Shown here piece by piece: positions 25,656 to 34,799 of a stretch of DNA of 64,000 bases. Below the pieces are notes generated by a model, which saw only the letters and a program-made list of their open reading frames with translations, did not search any database and was not told where the DNA came from. The stretch is from Bacillus sp. KH172YL63 (GTDB lineage: Bacteria; Bacillota; Bacilli; Bacillales; Bacillaceae_B). The stretch covers positions 1,414,001 to 1,478,000 of the forward strand of contig NZ_AP022842.1 of the NCBI RefSeq assembly GCF_011398925.1, read 5' to 3'. Every line of letters begins with the position of its first letter. The stretch's first letter is position 1. The position numbers and the translations under genes are program-made.

Positions 25656-26087
25656 ATGTTCATGGGCGAATATCAACATAACATTGATAATAAAGGCCGC
25701 TTAATCGTGCCTGCCAAGTTCCGTGATCACCTCGGCGAGTCGTTTGTCATCACGAGGGGACTTGATCACTGTTTATTTGGTTATCCCATGGAAGAATGGC
25801 GAGCACTCGAAGAAAAGCTCAAAGCCCTGCCACTGACAAAGAAAGATGCCCGTGCTTTTACCCGCTTTTTCTTCTCGGGAGCAACCGAGAGCGAACTGGA
25901 TAAAACGGGAAGAGTGAATATTCCTGCTACACTTGTGAATTATGCACAATTAGATAAAGAATGCATTATTTTGGGCGTTTCCAATCGAATTGAGATTTGG
26001 AGTAAGTCATTATGGGAAGACTATTTCACACAGTCTGAAGATTCATTTGCTGAGCTTGCAGAGAATATGGTAGGGTTCGATATCTAA
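25656..26087 (+). CDS. mraZ: Transcriptional regulator MraZ
   Basis: A 143-aa protein with two AbrB-like (SpoVT) repeats, which oligomerises into a ring and binds direct repeats in its own promoter. The first repeat carries [21 protein letters not shown] without interruption; the second, [20 protein letters not shown], includes the conserved DxxGR turn. ATG 25656 is preferred over the in-frame 25641 start because a GTGGGGG site sits before it and the protein then has the family length. It is the first gene of the dcw operon, with its operator just upstream. Confidence 0.95.
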   Translation: MFMGEYQHNIDNKGRLIVPAKFRDHLGESFVITRGLDHCLFGYPMEEWRALEEKLKALPLTKKDARAFTRFFFSGATESELDKTGRVNIPATLVNYAQLDKECIILGVSNRIEIWSKSLWEDYFTQSEDSFAELAENMVGFDI

Positions 26088-26121
26088 ACCCCACAAAACG
26101 TTCGATTGGAAAGGTGAAGTC

Positions 26122-27057
26122 ATGTTTAAACATACAACTGTATTATTGAAAGAAACGGTGGACGGCCTGAATATCAAGGAAGATGGAGTATATGTGGATT
26201 GTACTTTAGGCGGCGCCGGACATAGTGAATACCTTGTCAAGCAATTATCCCCTGAGGGTCATCTGTATTGTTTCGATCAGGATGAAACGGCGATCGGGCA
26301 TGCGAAGGACAAGCTTTTACCCTATCAGGACCGTGTGACGTTCGTCCAATCAAATTTCCGCAATATCAAGGAAGAACTTGAACAGCTTGGCGTACATAGT
26401 GTGGATGGGATCTTATACGACCTTGGTGTATCTTCTCCCCAACTGGATACTCCGGAACGGGGCTTCAGTTATCACCATGATGCACCACTCGATATGAGGA
26501 TGGATCTGCAAGGTGACGTATCCGCTTATGATGTTGTGAATAAGTGGGCATATGAAGATTTGGTCCGGATTTTCTACCGCTATGGGGAAGAGAAATTTTC
26601 CAAACAAATCGCCAGAAAGATTGAAGCAGCCCGAGAGCTGAAAGCGATTGAAACCACTGGTGAATTAGTCGAATTGATCAAAGAGGGTATCCCTGCTCCG
26701 GCGAGACGAAAAGGCGGACACCCGGCAAAGCGTGTGTTCCAGGCAATCAGAATCGCTGTAAATGATGAGCTGGGAGCATTTGAAGACTCCCTTGAACAGG
26801 CAATCGAACTGCTTCATAAAGGCGGAAGGGTGAGTGTCATCACGTTCCACTCCCTGGAAGACAGAATCTGTAAAACGATGTTCAAGGAAAAAGCATCGGG
26901 ACCGGATCTGCCTCCTGGATTACCAATCATTCCAGAAGGATACGAAGCAGAGCTAAAACTCGTTACCCGGAAACCGATCCTGCCCAACGAAGAAGAATTA
27001 GAAGAAAATAATCGGGCCAGGTCGGCTAAATTGAGAATCGCAGAAAAAAATATATAA
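26122..27057 (+). CDS. rsmH: 16S rRNA (cytosine1402-N4)-methyltransferase RsmH
   Basis: A 311-aa SAM-dependent methyltransferase (MraW) modifying N4 of C1402 in the ribosomal decoding centre. Motif I appears as [15 protein letters not shown] (about residues 24-38), and [20 protein letters not shown], the [19 protein letters not shown] loop and [10 protein letters not shown] are all present. The length is standard. AAAGGTG lies before the ATG. It is the second dcw gene, 34 nt after mraZ. Confidence 0.96.
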   Translation: MFKHTTVLLKETVDGLNIKEDGVYVDCTLGGAGHSEYLVKQLSPEGHLYCFDQDETAIGHAKDKLLPYQDRVTFVQSNFRNIKEELEQLGVHSVDGILYDLGVSSPQLDTPERGFSYHHDAPLDMRMDLQGDVSAYDVVNKWAYEDLVRIFYRYGEEKFSKQIARKIEAARELKAIETTGELVELIKEGIPAPARRKGGHPAKRVFQAIRIAVNDELGAFEDSLEQAIELLHKGGRVSVITFHSLEDRICKTMFKEKASGPDLPPGLPIIPEGYEAELKLVTRKPILPNEEELEENNRARSAKLRIAEKNI

Positions 27058-27086
27058 ATAAATAGAAGGAAATGGGAGGGAGAATT

Positions 27087-27455
27087 GTGAGTAACTTAGC
27101 CAGAAATTATGAGCAGCAAAAAGTGGAGAAATCCTATCAATCCGTTCAAGCCAAACCTCAACGCCTTAGGGAAGAAAGACGGTCAGGCATCACACCGGGG
27201 GAAAAAATCCTTGTGGCGGTATTTGCCATGATATTCTGTTTCTTAGCTGTACAAATCGTGTCCACACAGGCGGCAATTTATGATGTGAATAAAGAGGTCC
27301 AGCATGTGGAATCCACCATTGAAAAACAAGAAAAAGCGAACAACGACCTGAAATTGCAAGTGAGTGAACTGAGCACCTACGAACGCATCTTGGAAAAAGC
27401 CAAGGAGCTCGGTCTTAACTTGAAAGAGAAGAATGTTAAGGTTGTTGAACAATAA
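27087..27455 (+). CDS. ftsL: Cell division protein FtsL
   Basis: A 122-aa bitopic protein: a short cytoplasmic tail, one membrane segment (about residues 42-62), and an extracellular coiled coil (about 65-105) rich in E/K/L heptads that pairs with DivIC. The end, LGLNLKEKNVKVV, matches other Bacillus FtsL proteins. It acts in the divisome with DivIB, DivIC and PBP2B. The start is GTG 27087 after GGGAGGG. Its stop overlaps the pbpB start by one base (TAATG), so the two genes are translationally coupled. Confidence 0.93.
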   Translation: MSNLARNYEQQKVEKSYQSVQAKPQRLREERRSGITPGEKILVAVFAMIFCFLAVQIVSTQAAIYDVNKEVQHVESTIEKQEKANNDLKLQVSELSTYERILEKAKELGLNLKEKNVKVVEQ

Positions 27456-29647
27456 TGAAAAAGAGACCAAGTATGAACATAGGGGCAGCCATCCTTTTCG
27501 GGATTTTCGGCTTGCTCTTTTTTGTATTAATGGTTCGCTTCGTCACAATTCAGGTCACAGGGGAAGCTGAGGGTCAGGTACTGGCTTCCCAGGCTGCCAA
27601 GAAATATATTAAAAGTAATATACTTGAGGCTCACAGAGGAACGATCTATGACGGGAAGGGTGAAGTCATAGCAGAGGATACATCTGCTTATACGCTGGTG
27701 GCGATCTTGGATCCGAGTGTCACAAGCGATCCGAAAAAGCCGAAACATGTGACAGATCCCCGCAAAACGGCCGGCACACTGGCAAAATTCCTTGATATGA
27801 ACGAGAGTGAAATCTATGAACGTTTGAATAAAGACGGTGCCTATCAAGTGGAATTCGGTTCTGCCGGGCGGGATTTATCTCATCAGATGATGCTTGAAAT
27901 AAGAGAAGAAAATCTGCCGGGCATCACTTTCAGAAAAGAAGCGAAGCGTTTCTATCCGAATGGTTCTTTCGCTTCCCATCTGATTGGCTTTGCTCAAAAG
28001 GTGACCTCAAAAGATGGAGACTCTACGACTGTAGGAAAGATGGGTGTAGAAGCAAGCTTTAATGATGTATTAAAAGGAAAAGATGGTTCCGTTTCCTATA
28101 AAAGCGATGTGTGGGGGTATCTGCTTCCGAATGCAGATGAACACGTCACCCCGCCGGAAGACGGCGACGACATCTATTTGACGATTGATAAGAAAATCCA
28201 GACATTCCTTGAAGAAGCGATGAATGAAGTCGACAAAAAGTACAAGCCGAAGAAAATGTTTGCGATCGTATCTGATCCGAAAACAGGCAAAATCCTTGCC
28301 ATGTCACAAAGACCTACCTTCCATCCGGACTCCAGGGTCGGATTATTGGATAACTGGACGAATATCATTGTAGAAGACACCTATGAGCCGGGTTCGACGA
28401 TGAAGTCATTTTCTCTCGCAGCTGCGGTGAATGAAGGGAAATTCAACCCCAATGAATTGTATCAGTCAGGTAAGTATTATGTAGAAAATGTGCCTAACCC
28501 GATTCGTGATCATAATGCAGGAGTGGGCTGGGGGACTATTTCATATCTTGAAGGTGTCCAGAGATCTTCCAATGTGGCATTTGCGAACCTGCTTGATAAG
28601 ATAGGCTTCAAGCAATATGAAACATACCTCCATGCCTTTGGTTTTGGTGAGCGGACAAATGTAGGATTGCCGAATGAAGCGAGCGGTTCGATCCTTTATC
28701 ATTATCCGATTGAGAAATATACGACCATTTTCGGTCAAGGGACCACCGTGACTCCGCTCCAAATGATCCAGGCAGAGTCAGCGATCGCCAATGACGGAAA
28801 GATGATGAAACCTTACGTCATCTCCAAGATTGTCGATCCAAACACGAAAAAAGTGATCAAAGAGACAAAGCCGGAAGTATCAGGGAGCCCGATTACGAAA
28901 GAAACGGCCAAGAAGACAAGGGAATACCTTGAAACGACCGTTACAGCAGAAAATGGAACCGGTACGAGGTTTGCAATCGAAGGCTATCGGGTCGGCGGGA
29001 AATCCGGATCAGGTCAAATACCTGATCCGGAAAACGGTCAATATATGAGAGGGAAGGAAAATTACCTGTTCTCATTCATGGGCATGGCGCCGATTGACGA
29101 CCCTCAACTGATTGTATATGTCGGGGTGCAGCAGCCTGAATTGGAAGATATCGAGATAGGATCGGATCCAGTTTCAGCAATTTTTAGGCCGGTGATGCAA
29201 AACAGCCTGAAATATTTAAACATTAAACCTCAGGAAGATGTGAGCCTGAAAAAGCAATCCCTGCCAGATACACAAGATCTGACAGTGGAAGAAGCGAAGA
29301 AAACACTCGAACAAGCCGGGGTCTCACCGGTTGTTGTCGGGAATGGATCGATTGTAGTAAAACAGCTTCCCCAGGCAGGAAGTGACCTTCTTGAAGGGGA
29401 GAGAGTGATCATCAGAACAGACGGTGACATTACCTTGCCGGACATGAAAGGCTGGTCAGTGAGAGATGTGTTCAAGGTGGCGAACCTTGCTGGTCTGAAG
29501 ATCAATATGGTTGGAAATGGCTATGCCGTCAGCCAGAATATCCAGCCTGGGGTGAAGGTGAAAAAAGATGAGCCTCTGGTCGTGAACTTTAAAACACCAG
29601 AAGAAGCGTCTGCTCCTAAAGAAGAGGAAGACGCGCCCCTCAACTAA
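27455..29647 (+). CDS. pbpB: Penicillin-binding protein 2B (divisome transpeptidase)
   Basis: A 730-aa class B PBP, the essential septal transpeptidase of Bacillus. An N-terminal membrane anchor (about residues 8-28) is followed by the dimerisation domain and the transpeptidase domain, with SxxK in EPGSTMKSF, SxN in QRSSNVAF and KSG in VGGKSGSGQ. Two C-terminal PASTA repeats follow (about residues 600-715). KSG in place of KTG is also seen in other PASTA-bearing PBPs, so it is not a defect. It works with the SEDS partner FtsW (not in this window). It is coupled to ftsL and separated from spoVD by a large hairpin. Confidence 0.95.
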   Translation: MKKRPSMNIGAAILFGIFGLLFFVLMVRFVTIQVTGEAEGQVLASQAAKKYIKSNILEAHRGTIYDGKGEVIAEDTSAYTLVAILDPSVTSDPKKPKHVTDPRKTAGTLAKFLDMNESEIYERLNKDGAYQVEFGSAGRDLSHQMMLEIREENLPGITFRKEAKRFYPNGSFASHLIGFAQKVTSKDGDSTTVGKMGVEASFNDVLKGKDGSVSYKSDVWGYLLPNADEHVTPPEDGDDIYLTIDKKIQTFLEEAMNEVDKKYKPKKMFAIVSDPKTGKILAMSQRPTFHPDSRVGLLDNWTNIIVEDTYEPGSTMKSFSLAAAVNEGKFNPNELYQSGKYYVENVPNPIRDHNAGVGWGTISYLEGVQRSSNVAFANLLDKIGFKQYETYLHAFGFGERTNVGLPNEASGSILYHYPIEKYTTIFGQGTTVTPLQMIQAESAIANDGKMMKPYVISKIVDPNTKKVIKETKPEVSGSPITKETAKKTREYLETTVTAENGTGTRFAIEGYRVGGKSGSGQIPDPENGQYMRGKENYLFSFMGMAPIDDPQLIVYVGVQQPELEDIEIGSDPVSAIFRPVMQNSLKYLNIKPQEDVSLKKQSLPDTQDLTVEEAKKTLEQAGVSPVVVGNGSIVVKQLPQAGSDLLEGERVIIRTDGDITLPDMKGWSVRDVFKVANLAGLKINMVGNGYAVSQNIQPGVKVKKDEPLVVNFKTPEEASAPKEEEDAPLN

Positions 29648-29654
29648 TAGAAAA

Positions 29655-29755
29655 GGGTGACGACCGGATGAAAGCCGTTTGTCAGACCTGTTCCGAATTG
29701 GAACCGGTCTGCTGGAAATGGTTTTTCATCCGGGTCACTCTTTTTTTATTTCCAG
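29655..29755 (+). terminator. Two-tier hairpin terminator between pbpB and spoVD
   Basis: An outer stem (GTGAC, two-base bulge, CCGGATGAAA with TTTCATCCGG, GTCAC) encloses an inner 12-bp stem (CAGACC..TTCC with GGAA..GGTCTG), and eight T follow. It is much larger than a simple terminator. Confidence 0.8.
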
Positions 29756-29784
29756 ACCCAAAGGTCCTGCTTTCAGTGATTTCA

Positions 29785-29814
29785 AACATACCCCCATGTG
29801 TCCAAGCATATAAT
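29785..29814 (+). promoter_or_regulatory. Candidate sigma-E promoter of spoVD
   Basis: A -35-like AACATACC (29785-29792), a 14-bp spacer, then CATATAAT (29807-29814), close to the sigma-E CATACAAT. It lies 32 nt before the spoVD start; B. subtilis spoVD is sigma-E dependent. Confidence 0.5.
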
Positions 29815-29845
29815 GGAACGAGCCATAGAAGGGGAGGTTCCATTC

Positions 29846-31762
29846 GTGAAAAGAGTATCCAATGTAACGGTAAGGAAAAGGTTGGCTGTAGCCCTGGTAG
29901 TTGGTGTCTTGATTTTCTCCATCATTGATATCAGGCTTGGGTATGTCCAGTTTTTCAAAGGGGACTGGCTGACCGGTTTGGCTAAAGATTCGTGGAGTCG
30001 GAATATTCCGTTTCAACCTGAGCGGGGGAAGATTGTCGACCGAAATGGGGTTGAACTCGCCGGGAATCAAAGTGCCCCGACGATTTTCGTCGTCCCGAGA
30101 CAAATCACCGATCCACAGGGGACGGCGGATAAACTGGCGGCCGCTCTTAATATTTCAGTGGAAACTGCATATAAATATGTAACACAGAAAGCCAATATGG
30201 TGCTGATCAAGGAAGCAAGGAAGATCTCATACGAGAAAGCGAAAGAAGTAAGGGATTTGAATTTAAAGGGTGTCTATTTAGGGGAAGATTCCAAGCGTTA
30301 TTATCCATATGGAAGCTACCTGTCTCATGTCCTTGGTTTTGCAGGTATTGATAATCAGGGGCTGATGGGCCTTGAACTTTCATATGATGAAGAACTCAGC
30401 GGAGATAAAGGATACGTGAAATTCTTCTCGGATGCAAAAGGGAAGAGAATGCCTGACATGGCGGATGATTTTGAGCAACCAGAGAATGGTCTTGATTTAA
30501 AGTTAACGATCGATACAAAGGTACAGACGATTGTAGAGAGGGAACTGGATATTGCACAGGCGACCTATGATCCGGATGGAATCATGGCGATTGCGATGAA
30601 TCCGAAGACGGGTGAAATACTGGCCATGTCGAGCAGACCGACGTTTGACCCGGCGAACTTTCAAAATGTCCCCCAGGAAATCTACAACAGGAATCTCCCG
30701 ATATGGAGCACCTATGAGCCCGGATCCACGTTTAAGATCATTACACTGGCCGCTGCGCTCGAAGAGAAGAAGGTAGATCTTTATAAAGAGACCTTTCATG
30801 ACCCGGGCCATATAGAAGTGGCAGGATCGACCCTTCACTGCTGGAAGCGGGGCGGTCATGGAACCCAGACGTTCCTGGAAGTGGTACAAAACTCATGCAA
30901 CCCTGGGTTTGTTGAATTGGGTCAGAGATTGGGTAAAGAGACATTATTCAGCTATATTGATGATTTTGGGTTTGGTGAGAAGACAGGAATCGACCTTCAG
31001 GGGGAAGGAAAGGGGATCCTGTTCAACCTCGACCGTGTAGGACCGGTTGAGCAGGCAACGACAGCTTTCGGCCAAGGGGTGGCCGTCACACCGATCCAGC
31101 AGGTCGCGGCCGTATCTGCAGCAGTCAACGGCGGGATATTGTATCAGCCTTATATTGCAAAAGAATTGATCGATCCGGCCACCGGGGAAGTGGTGATGAG
31201 GAAGACCCCGCAGGCAAAGAAACGTGTCATTTCGGAGGAAACATCCAAACAAATCCGCGAAGCCCTTGAAAGTGTCGTGGCAAAGGGAAGCGGTAAGAAA
31301 GCTTATGTAGATGGCTACCGGGTCGGTGGGAAGACAGGGACCGCACAGAAAGCGAAGGATGGAAAATACCTTGAAAACAATCACATCGTATCTTTTATGG
31401 GTGTCGCGCCTGCGGATGATCCTGAAATCGTCGTTTATGTTGCCGTCGACAATCCGAAAGGGACGATTCAGTTCGGTGGAGTGGTAGCGGCACCGATTGG
31501 GGGGAGCATCATCGGGGACAGTCTCGAAGCAATGGGTGTACCGAAAAGAAAAGGGCAGATTGAAAAAGAACTGACCTGGACAGATATCCCGTTGGTAGAA
31601 ACACCGGATTTAATCGGTCTGACGAAAAGTGAGCTGCAGGAACAACTTGTGAACCTCGATCTTGATATAAGTGGAACAGGGGATAAAGTGGTGAGTCAGT
31701 CCCCGGATCCGGGTGTCAAAATCAAACAGGGATCCAAGGTGAGGGTATATATGTCAGAATAA
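29846..31762 (+). CDS. spoVD: SpoVD, sporulation-specific penicillin-binding protein
   Basis: A 638-aa class B PBP required for spore cortex peptidoglycan, acting with SpoVE in the outer forespore membrane. It has an N-terminal anchor (about residues 11-33), a dimerisation domain with GQ(E)RG-type QPERGKIVDRNG, and a transpeptidase domain with EPGSTFKII (SxxK), VQNSCNPGF (SxN) and VGGKTGTAQ (KTG). One C-terminal PASTA domain follows (last about 60 residues). A cysteine lies in the SxN motif, and CW in LHCWKRGGHG is the second; SpoVD of B. subtilis uses such a Cys pair for redox control by StoA. GTG 29846 follows AGGGGAGG and matches the known N-terminus. Confidence 0.95.
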   Translation: MKRVSNVTVRKRLAVALVVGVLIFSIIDIRLGYVQFFKGDWLTGLAKDSWSRNIPFQPERGKIVDRNGVELAGNQSAPTIFVVPRQITDPQGTADKLAAALNISVETAYKYVTQKANMVLIKEARKISYEKAKEVRDLNLKGVYLGEDSKRYYPYGSYLSHVLGFAGIDNQGLMGLELSYDEELSGDKGYVKFFSDAKGKRMPDMADDFEQPENGLDLKLTIDTKVQTIVERELDIAQATYDPDGIMAIAMNPKTGEILAMSSRPTFDPANFQNVPQEIYNRNLPIWSTYEPGSTFKIITLAAALEEKKVDLYKETFHDPGHIEVAGSTLHCWKRGGHGTQTFLEVVQNSCNPGFVELGQRLGKETLFSYIDDFGFGEKTGIDLQGEGKGILFNLDRVGPVEQATTAFGQGVAVTPIQQVAAVSAAVNGGILYQPYIAKELIDPATGEVVMRKTPQAKKRVISEETSKQIREALESVVAKGSGKKAYVDGYRVGGKTGTAQKAKDGKYLENNHIVSFMGVAPADDPEIVVYVAVDNPKGTIQFGGVVAAPIGGSIIGDSLEAMGVPKRKGQIEKELTWTDIPLVETPDLIGLTKSELQEQLVNLDLDISGTGDKVVSQSPDPGVKIKQGSKVRVYMSE

Positions 31763-31960
31763 ATGTAAAAAACGCCACTTCTACAAGAATACATGATATA
31801 CTCACCATTTGTGCCCGGGGCTTAAATGATGAAGGAGAGTCCCGGGTCGAATTGAGTACGTGGAAAAAAGATTGATCTAAGTTAAAAGGTTGATAGCTTT
31901 CACGCGTGTTTTTTTGTAAAATAAAAAAAGGTTGCTTTCTGCCTGTAAGGAGTTGAAAAG

Positions 31961-33421
31961 ATGAGATTGCACACTTTGCTGGAAGTACTGCCATTTTTCT
32001 CAGTCCAGGGTGAAGGGAATCCAGTCATATCAAATATCTCCAATCATCATAAAAAAGTGGGGAATGGGGATTTATTTATTTGTATAAACGGATTGGAAAT
32101 CGATAGTCATGCACTTGCAGGCGAAGCCTGTCAAAACGGGGCAGCCGCGATTCTCGCTGAGAGGGAAGTGAAGGCAGACGTTCCAGTCATCATTGTCCCT
32201 GATACGAAGAAAGCCATGGCGGTCCTGGCAGATAACTTCTATAAGCAGCCCTCCCATCAACTTCTTTTGGTCGGGGTGACGGGTACGAATGGTAAGACGA
32301 CCACAACACATCTGATTGACCAGGTGTTTTCACGGTGCGGTATGAAAACGGGGATGATCGGCACTTTGCACATCAAAGTAGGGGAAGAGCTGCAGGTCAG
32401 TCATAATACGACGCCGGACAGTTTGACTCTGCAACAAACCTTTAGGCGCTTCCTTGATAAAGGCGCCACATCTGCGATCATGGAAGTTTCCTCCCATGCT
32501 CTCGACCAAGGAAGGGTGCAGGGGTGCGACTATGATATAGCAGTGTTTACAAATCTGTCTCAAGATCACCTTGATTATCATAAGTCCATGGAGGACTATC
32601 GCAACGCAAAAGGCTTATTGTTTTCTCAATTAGGGAATACTTATTTTAAGAAATCACCAAAATATGCGATTATCAATAAAGACGATGATGCAGCTGATTA
32701 TTTCATACGTTCTACTGCCGCCCATGTTTTTACATACGGTATGTCTGCTTCGGCTGATTTTCAAGCGAAAGACATCGTTTTAAGAGCATCGGAATCAAGC
32801 TTTACCCTTGTCACCCCTTTTGGTGAGAGAGAGATGGTTCTGAGGCTGGCAGGACAATTCAATGTATATAATGCCCTTGCCGCAATCGCAACCGCTTCTG
32901 CTGCAGGCATCGGGATTGAAGACAGCACCAGGATACTCGAGGGGGCAGAAGGGGTCAGGGGGCGTTTTGAAACCGTTTCTGAAGGCCAGCCCTTCTCTGT
33001 CATTGTGGACTATGCCCACACACCAGACGGATTGAAGAATGTGTTGGAAACGATACGGACGATCACAAAAGGCCGTGTCATTGTCGTCGTCGGATGCGGT
33101 GGGGACAGAGACCGGATCAAGAGGCCGATCATGGCCGAGATTGCCTGCGAATATGGAGATTATGCCATCTTTACTTCGGATAATCCAAGGACAGAGTCGC
33201 CGGAGCAGATCTTAAAGGATATGGAGGCCGGTGTTGTCGGTAAACAGTATCAATTGATCATAGACCGGAAAGACGCGATCAAAGAAGCGGTCGGCCTTGC
33301 GAAGGCAGACGATGTCGTGCTGATCGCCGGGAAAGGTCATGAAACGTACCAGATCATCGGCAAACAGGTATACGACTTTGACGACCGGGAAGTCGCACGA
33401 AGCATCTTAAAGGGGATGTAG
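31961..33421 (+). CDS. murE: UDP-MurNAc-tripeptide synthetase MurE (meso-DAP type)
   Basis: A 486-aa Mur ligase adding the third residue to UDP-MurNAc-L-Ala-D-Glu. Domains: an N-terminal UDP-binding domain (about residues 1-100), a central ATPase with P-loop [10 protein letters not shown] (about 108-117) and a C-terminal domain with the substrate-selecting DNPRTE motif. DNPR is the meso-diaminopimelate signature, so the organism makes DAP-type peptidoglycan. The carbamylated-lysine region YRNAKGLLFSQL is present. GGAG precedes the ATG. A lone MurF-like N-domain gene follows 2 nt later. Confidence 0.96.
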   Translation: MRLHTLLEVLPFFSVQGEGNPVISNISNHHKKVGNGDLFICINGLEIDSHALAGEACQNGAAAILAEREVKADVPVIIVPDTKKAMAVLADNFYKQPSHQLLLVGVTGTNGKTTTTHLIDQVFSRCGMKTGMIGTLHIKVGEELQVSHNTTPDSLTLQQTFRRFLDKGATSAIMEVSSHALDQGRVQGCDYDIAVFTNLSQDHLDYHKSMEDYRNAKGLLFSQLGNTYFKKSPKYAIINKDDDAADYFIRSTAAHVFTYGMSASADFQAKDIVLRASESSFTLVTPFGEREMVLRLAGQFNVYNALAAIATASAAGIGIEDSTRILEGAEGVRGRFETVSEGQPFSVIVDYAHTPDGLKNVLETIRTITKGRVIVVVGCGGDRDRIKRPIMAEIACEYGDYAIFTSDNPRTESPEQILKDMEAGVVGKQYQLIIDRKDAIKEAVGLAKADDVVLIAGKGHETYQIIGKQVYDFDDREVARSILKGM

Positions 33422-33423
33422 AG

Positions 33424-33828
33424 ATGCTCTTTTATGATGATGTGAAGAAATTATTCCCTGTCACCAAAGGAATCCATTTGCCTGGTTTTACATTTTTAGT
33501 AGTTTCAAATTCAACTAGGGTGGACATGAAGAAGGGACTGTACGTCCCTGACGGTGGTGGGAGCGACCTTTTTAAAAGCATTGAAAAAGGCGCGATTGCT
33601 TCCTTTTGGCTGAAGGATGCCACGGTGCCGTCTTTTGTTCCCAATCACTTTCCGTTATTTATCGTTGAAGATATACAGGCTGCATATGTAAAATTAAAGA
33701 AACATTATCATCAAAATTACAATCAAGAAAAGTGGGAAATTATGACGAAGTTTATATTTAGCAATGAATCTGAAATGCATCAAACTCAACATGAAAGCAA
33801 AACTTGGAAAGGGGGGCAATCAAAATGA
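33424..33828 (+). CDS. Stand-alone MurF-type N-terminal domain protein (truncated murF)
   Basis: A 134-aa protein matching the N-terminal substrate-binding domain of Mur[19 protein letters not shown] corresponds to the VSxDSRxVxxGxLFxP motif, and [13 protein letters not shown] with [21 protein letters not shown] corresponds to the rest of that domain. There is no ATPase domain: no GTNGKTT loop and no C-terminal ligase domain, so it cannot ligate D-Ala-D-Ala. It is intact, with a proper start (AAAGGGG upstream), lies 2 nt after murE and overlaps mraY by 4 nt. It is therefore either a relic of the ancestral murF or an accessory UDP-precursor-binding protein. A complete murF must lie elsewhere. 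Confidence 0.75.
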   Translation: MLFYDDVKKLFPVTKGIHLPGFTFLVVSNSTRVDMKKGLYVPDGGGSDLFKSIEKGAIASFWLKDATVPSFVPNHFPLFIVEDIQAAYVKLKKHYHQNYNQEKWEIMTKFIFSNESEMHQTQHESKTWKGGQSK

Positions 33829-34799
33829 TGGAACAAGTGATTCTATTTACAATCGTCATGGCATTTCTCATAACGGTATTGCTTGCCCCGGTTTTTATTC
33901 CTTTCCTGAGAAGGCTGAAATTCGGACAAAGCATCCGTGATGAAGGCCCTGAATCCCATCAGAAAAAGACGGGAACACCGACGATGGGCGGTATTGTGTT
34001 TATTTTAGCGATCGTCATCACGACGTTCGTGATGACTGGTAAATATTCTGATCCAGGTCCTGAAACCTACTTAATGATCCTTGTGACTGTAGGGTTTGGT
34101 TTGCTCGGCTTCCTTGATGACTTCATTAAAGTCGTCATGAAAAGGAATCTCGGATTGACGTCCAAGCAGAAATTACTTGGGCAGATTGTCATTTCGGTCA
34201 TTTTTTATCTTATTTTCAAGCAGAATGATTTTCCGACGACCGTATCCATCCCACTTACCGACCTTTCGATTGAGCTGGGCTGGTTTTATTGTCTGTTCAT
34301 TATCTTTTGGCTTGTTGGATTCTCGAATGCAGTCAACCTGACAGACGGCCTGGACGGATTGGTATCCGGTACAAGCGCGATCGCTTTCGGTGCCCTGGCT
34401 GTACTCGCATGGAATCAATCACAGTATGATGTGGCCATCTTCGGTGTAGCCGTAGTCGGTGCCGTACTCGGATTCCTGGTATTCAACGCTCATCCCGCCA
34501 AGGTGTTCATGGGGGATACAGGCTCGCTTGCACTCGGCGGCGCCATCGCCACAATTGCCATCTTGACGAAACTGGAAATCCTGTTGATCTTGATTGGTGG
34601 GGTCTTTGTGATCGAAACCCTTTCTGTCATCCTTCAGGTTGCTTCATTCAAAACGACCGGAAAACGGATTTTCAAGATGAGTCCCCTTCATCATCACTAC
34701 GAACTGGTAGGTTGGTCAGAATGGCGCGTCGTCGTGACTTTCTGGACCGTGGGGCTGCTTTTGGCCGTTTTAGGAATCTATATTGAGGTGTGGGTATAA
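33825..34799 (+). CDS. mraY: Phospho-N-acetylmuramoyl-pentapeptide transferase MraY
   Basis: A 324-aa polytopic membrane enzyme with about ten segments that makes lipid I from UDP-MurNAc-pentapeptide and undecaprenyl phosphate. Signature parts are [19 protein letters not shown], the aspartate pair GFLDDFIKV, the [12 protein letters not shown] loop, and the [17 protein letters not shown] and [11 protein letters not shown] loops with the catalytic/UMP-binding His and Asp residues. ATG 33825 is chosen because GGGGGG is 9 nt upstream and the MMEQVILFT start then aligns with MLEQVILFT of B. subtilis. It overlaps the MurF-like gene, and murD starts directly at its stop. Confidence 0.96.
   Translation: MMEQVILFTIVMAFLITVLLAPVFIPFLRRLKFGQSIRDEGPESHQKKTGTPTMGGIVFILAIVITTFVMTGKYSDPGPETYLMILVTVGFGLLGFLDDFIKVVMKRNLGLTSKQKLLGQIVISVIFYLIFKQNDFPTTVSIPLTDLSIELGWFYCLFIIFWLVGFSNAVNLTDGLDGLVSGTSAIAFGALAVLAWNQSQYDVAIFGVAVVGAVLGFLVFNAHPAKVFMGDTGSLALGGAIATIAILTKLEILLILIGGVFVIETLSVILQVASFKTTGKRIFKMSPLHHHYELVGWSEWRVVVTFWTVGLLLAVLGIYIEVWV

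Noticed and set aside
29668..29928. 86-aa plus-strand frame between pbpB and spoVD
   Set aside because: It is made of the two-tier terminator hairpin and runs into spoVD in another frame.
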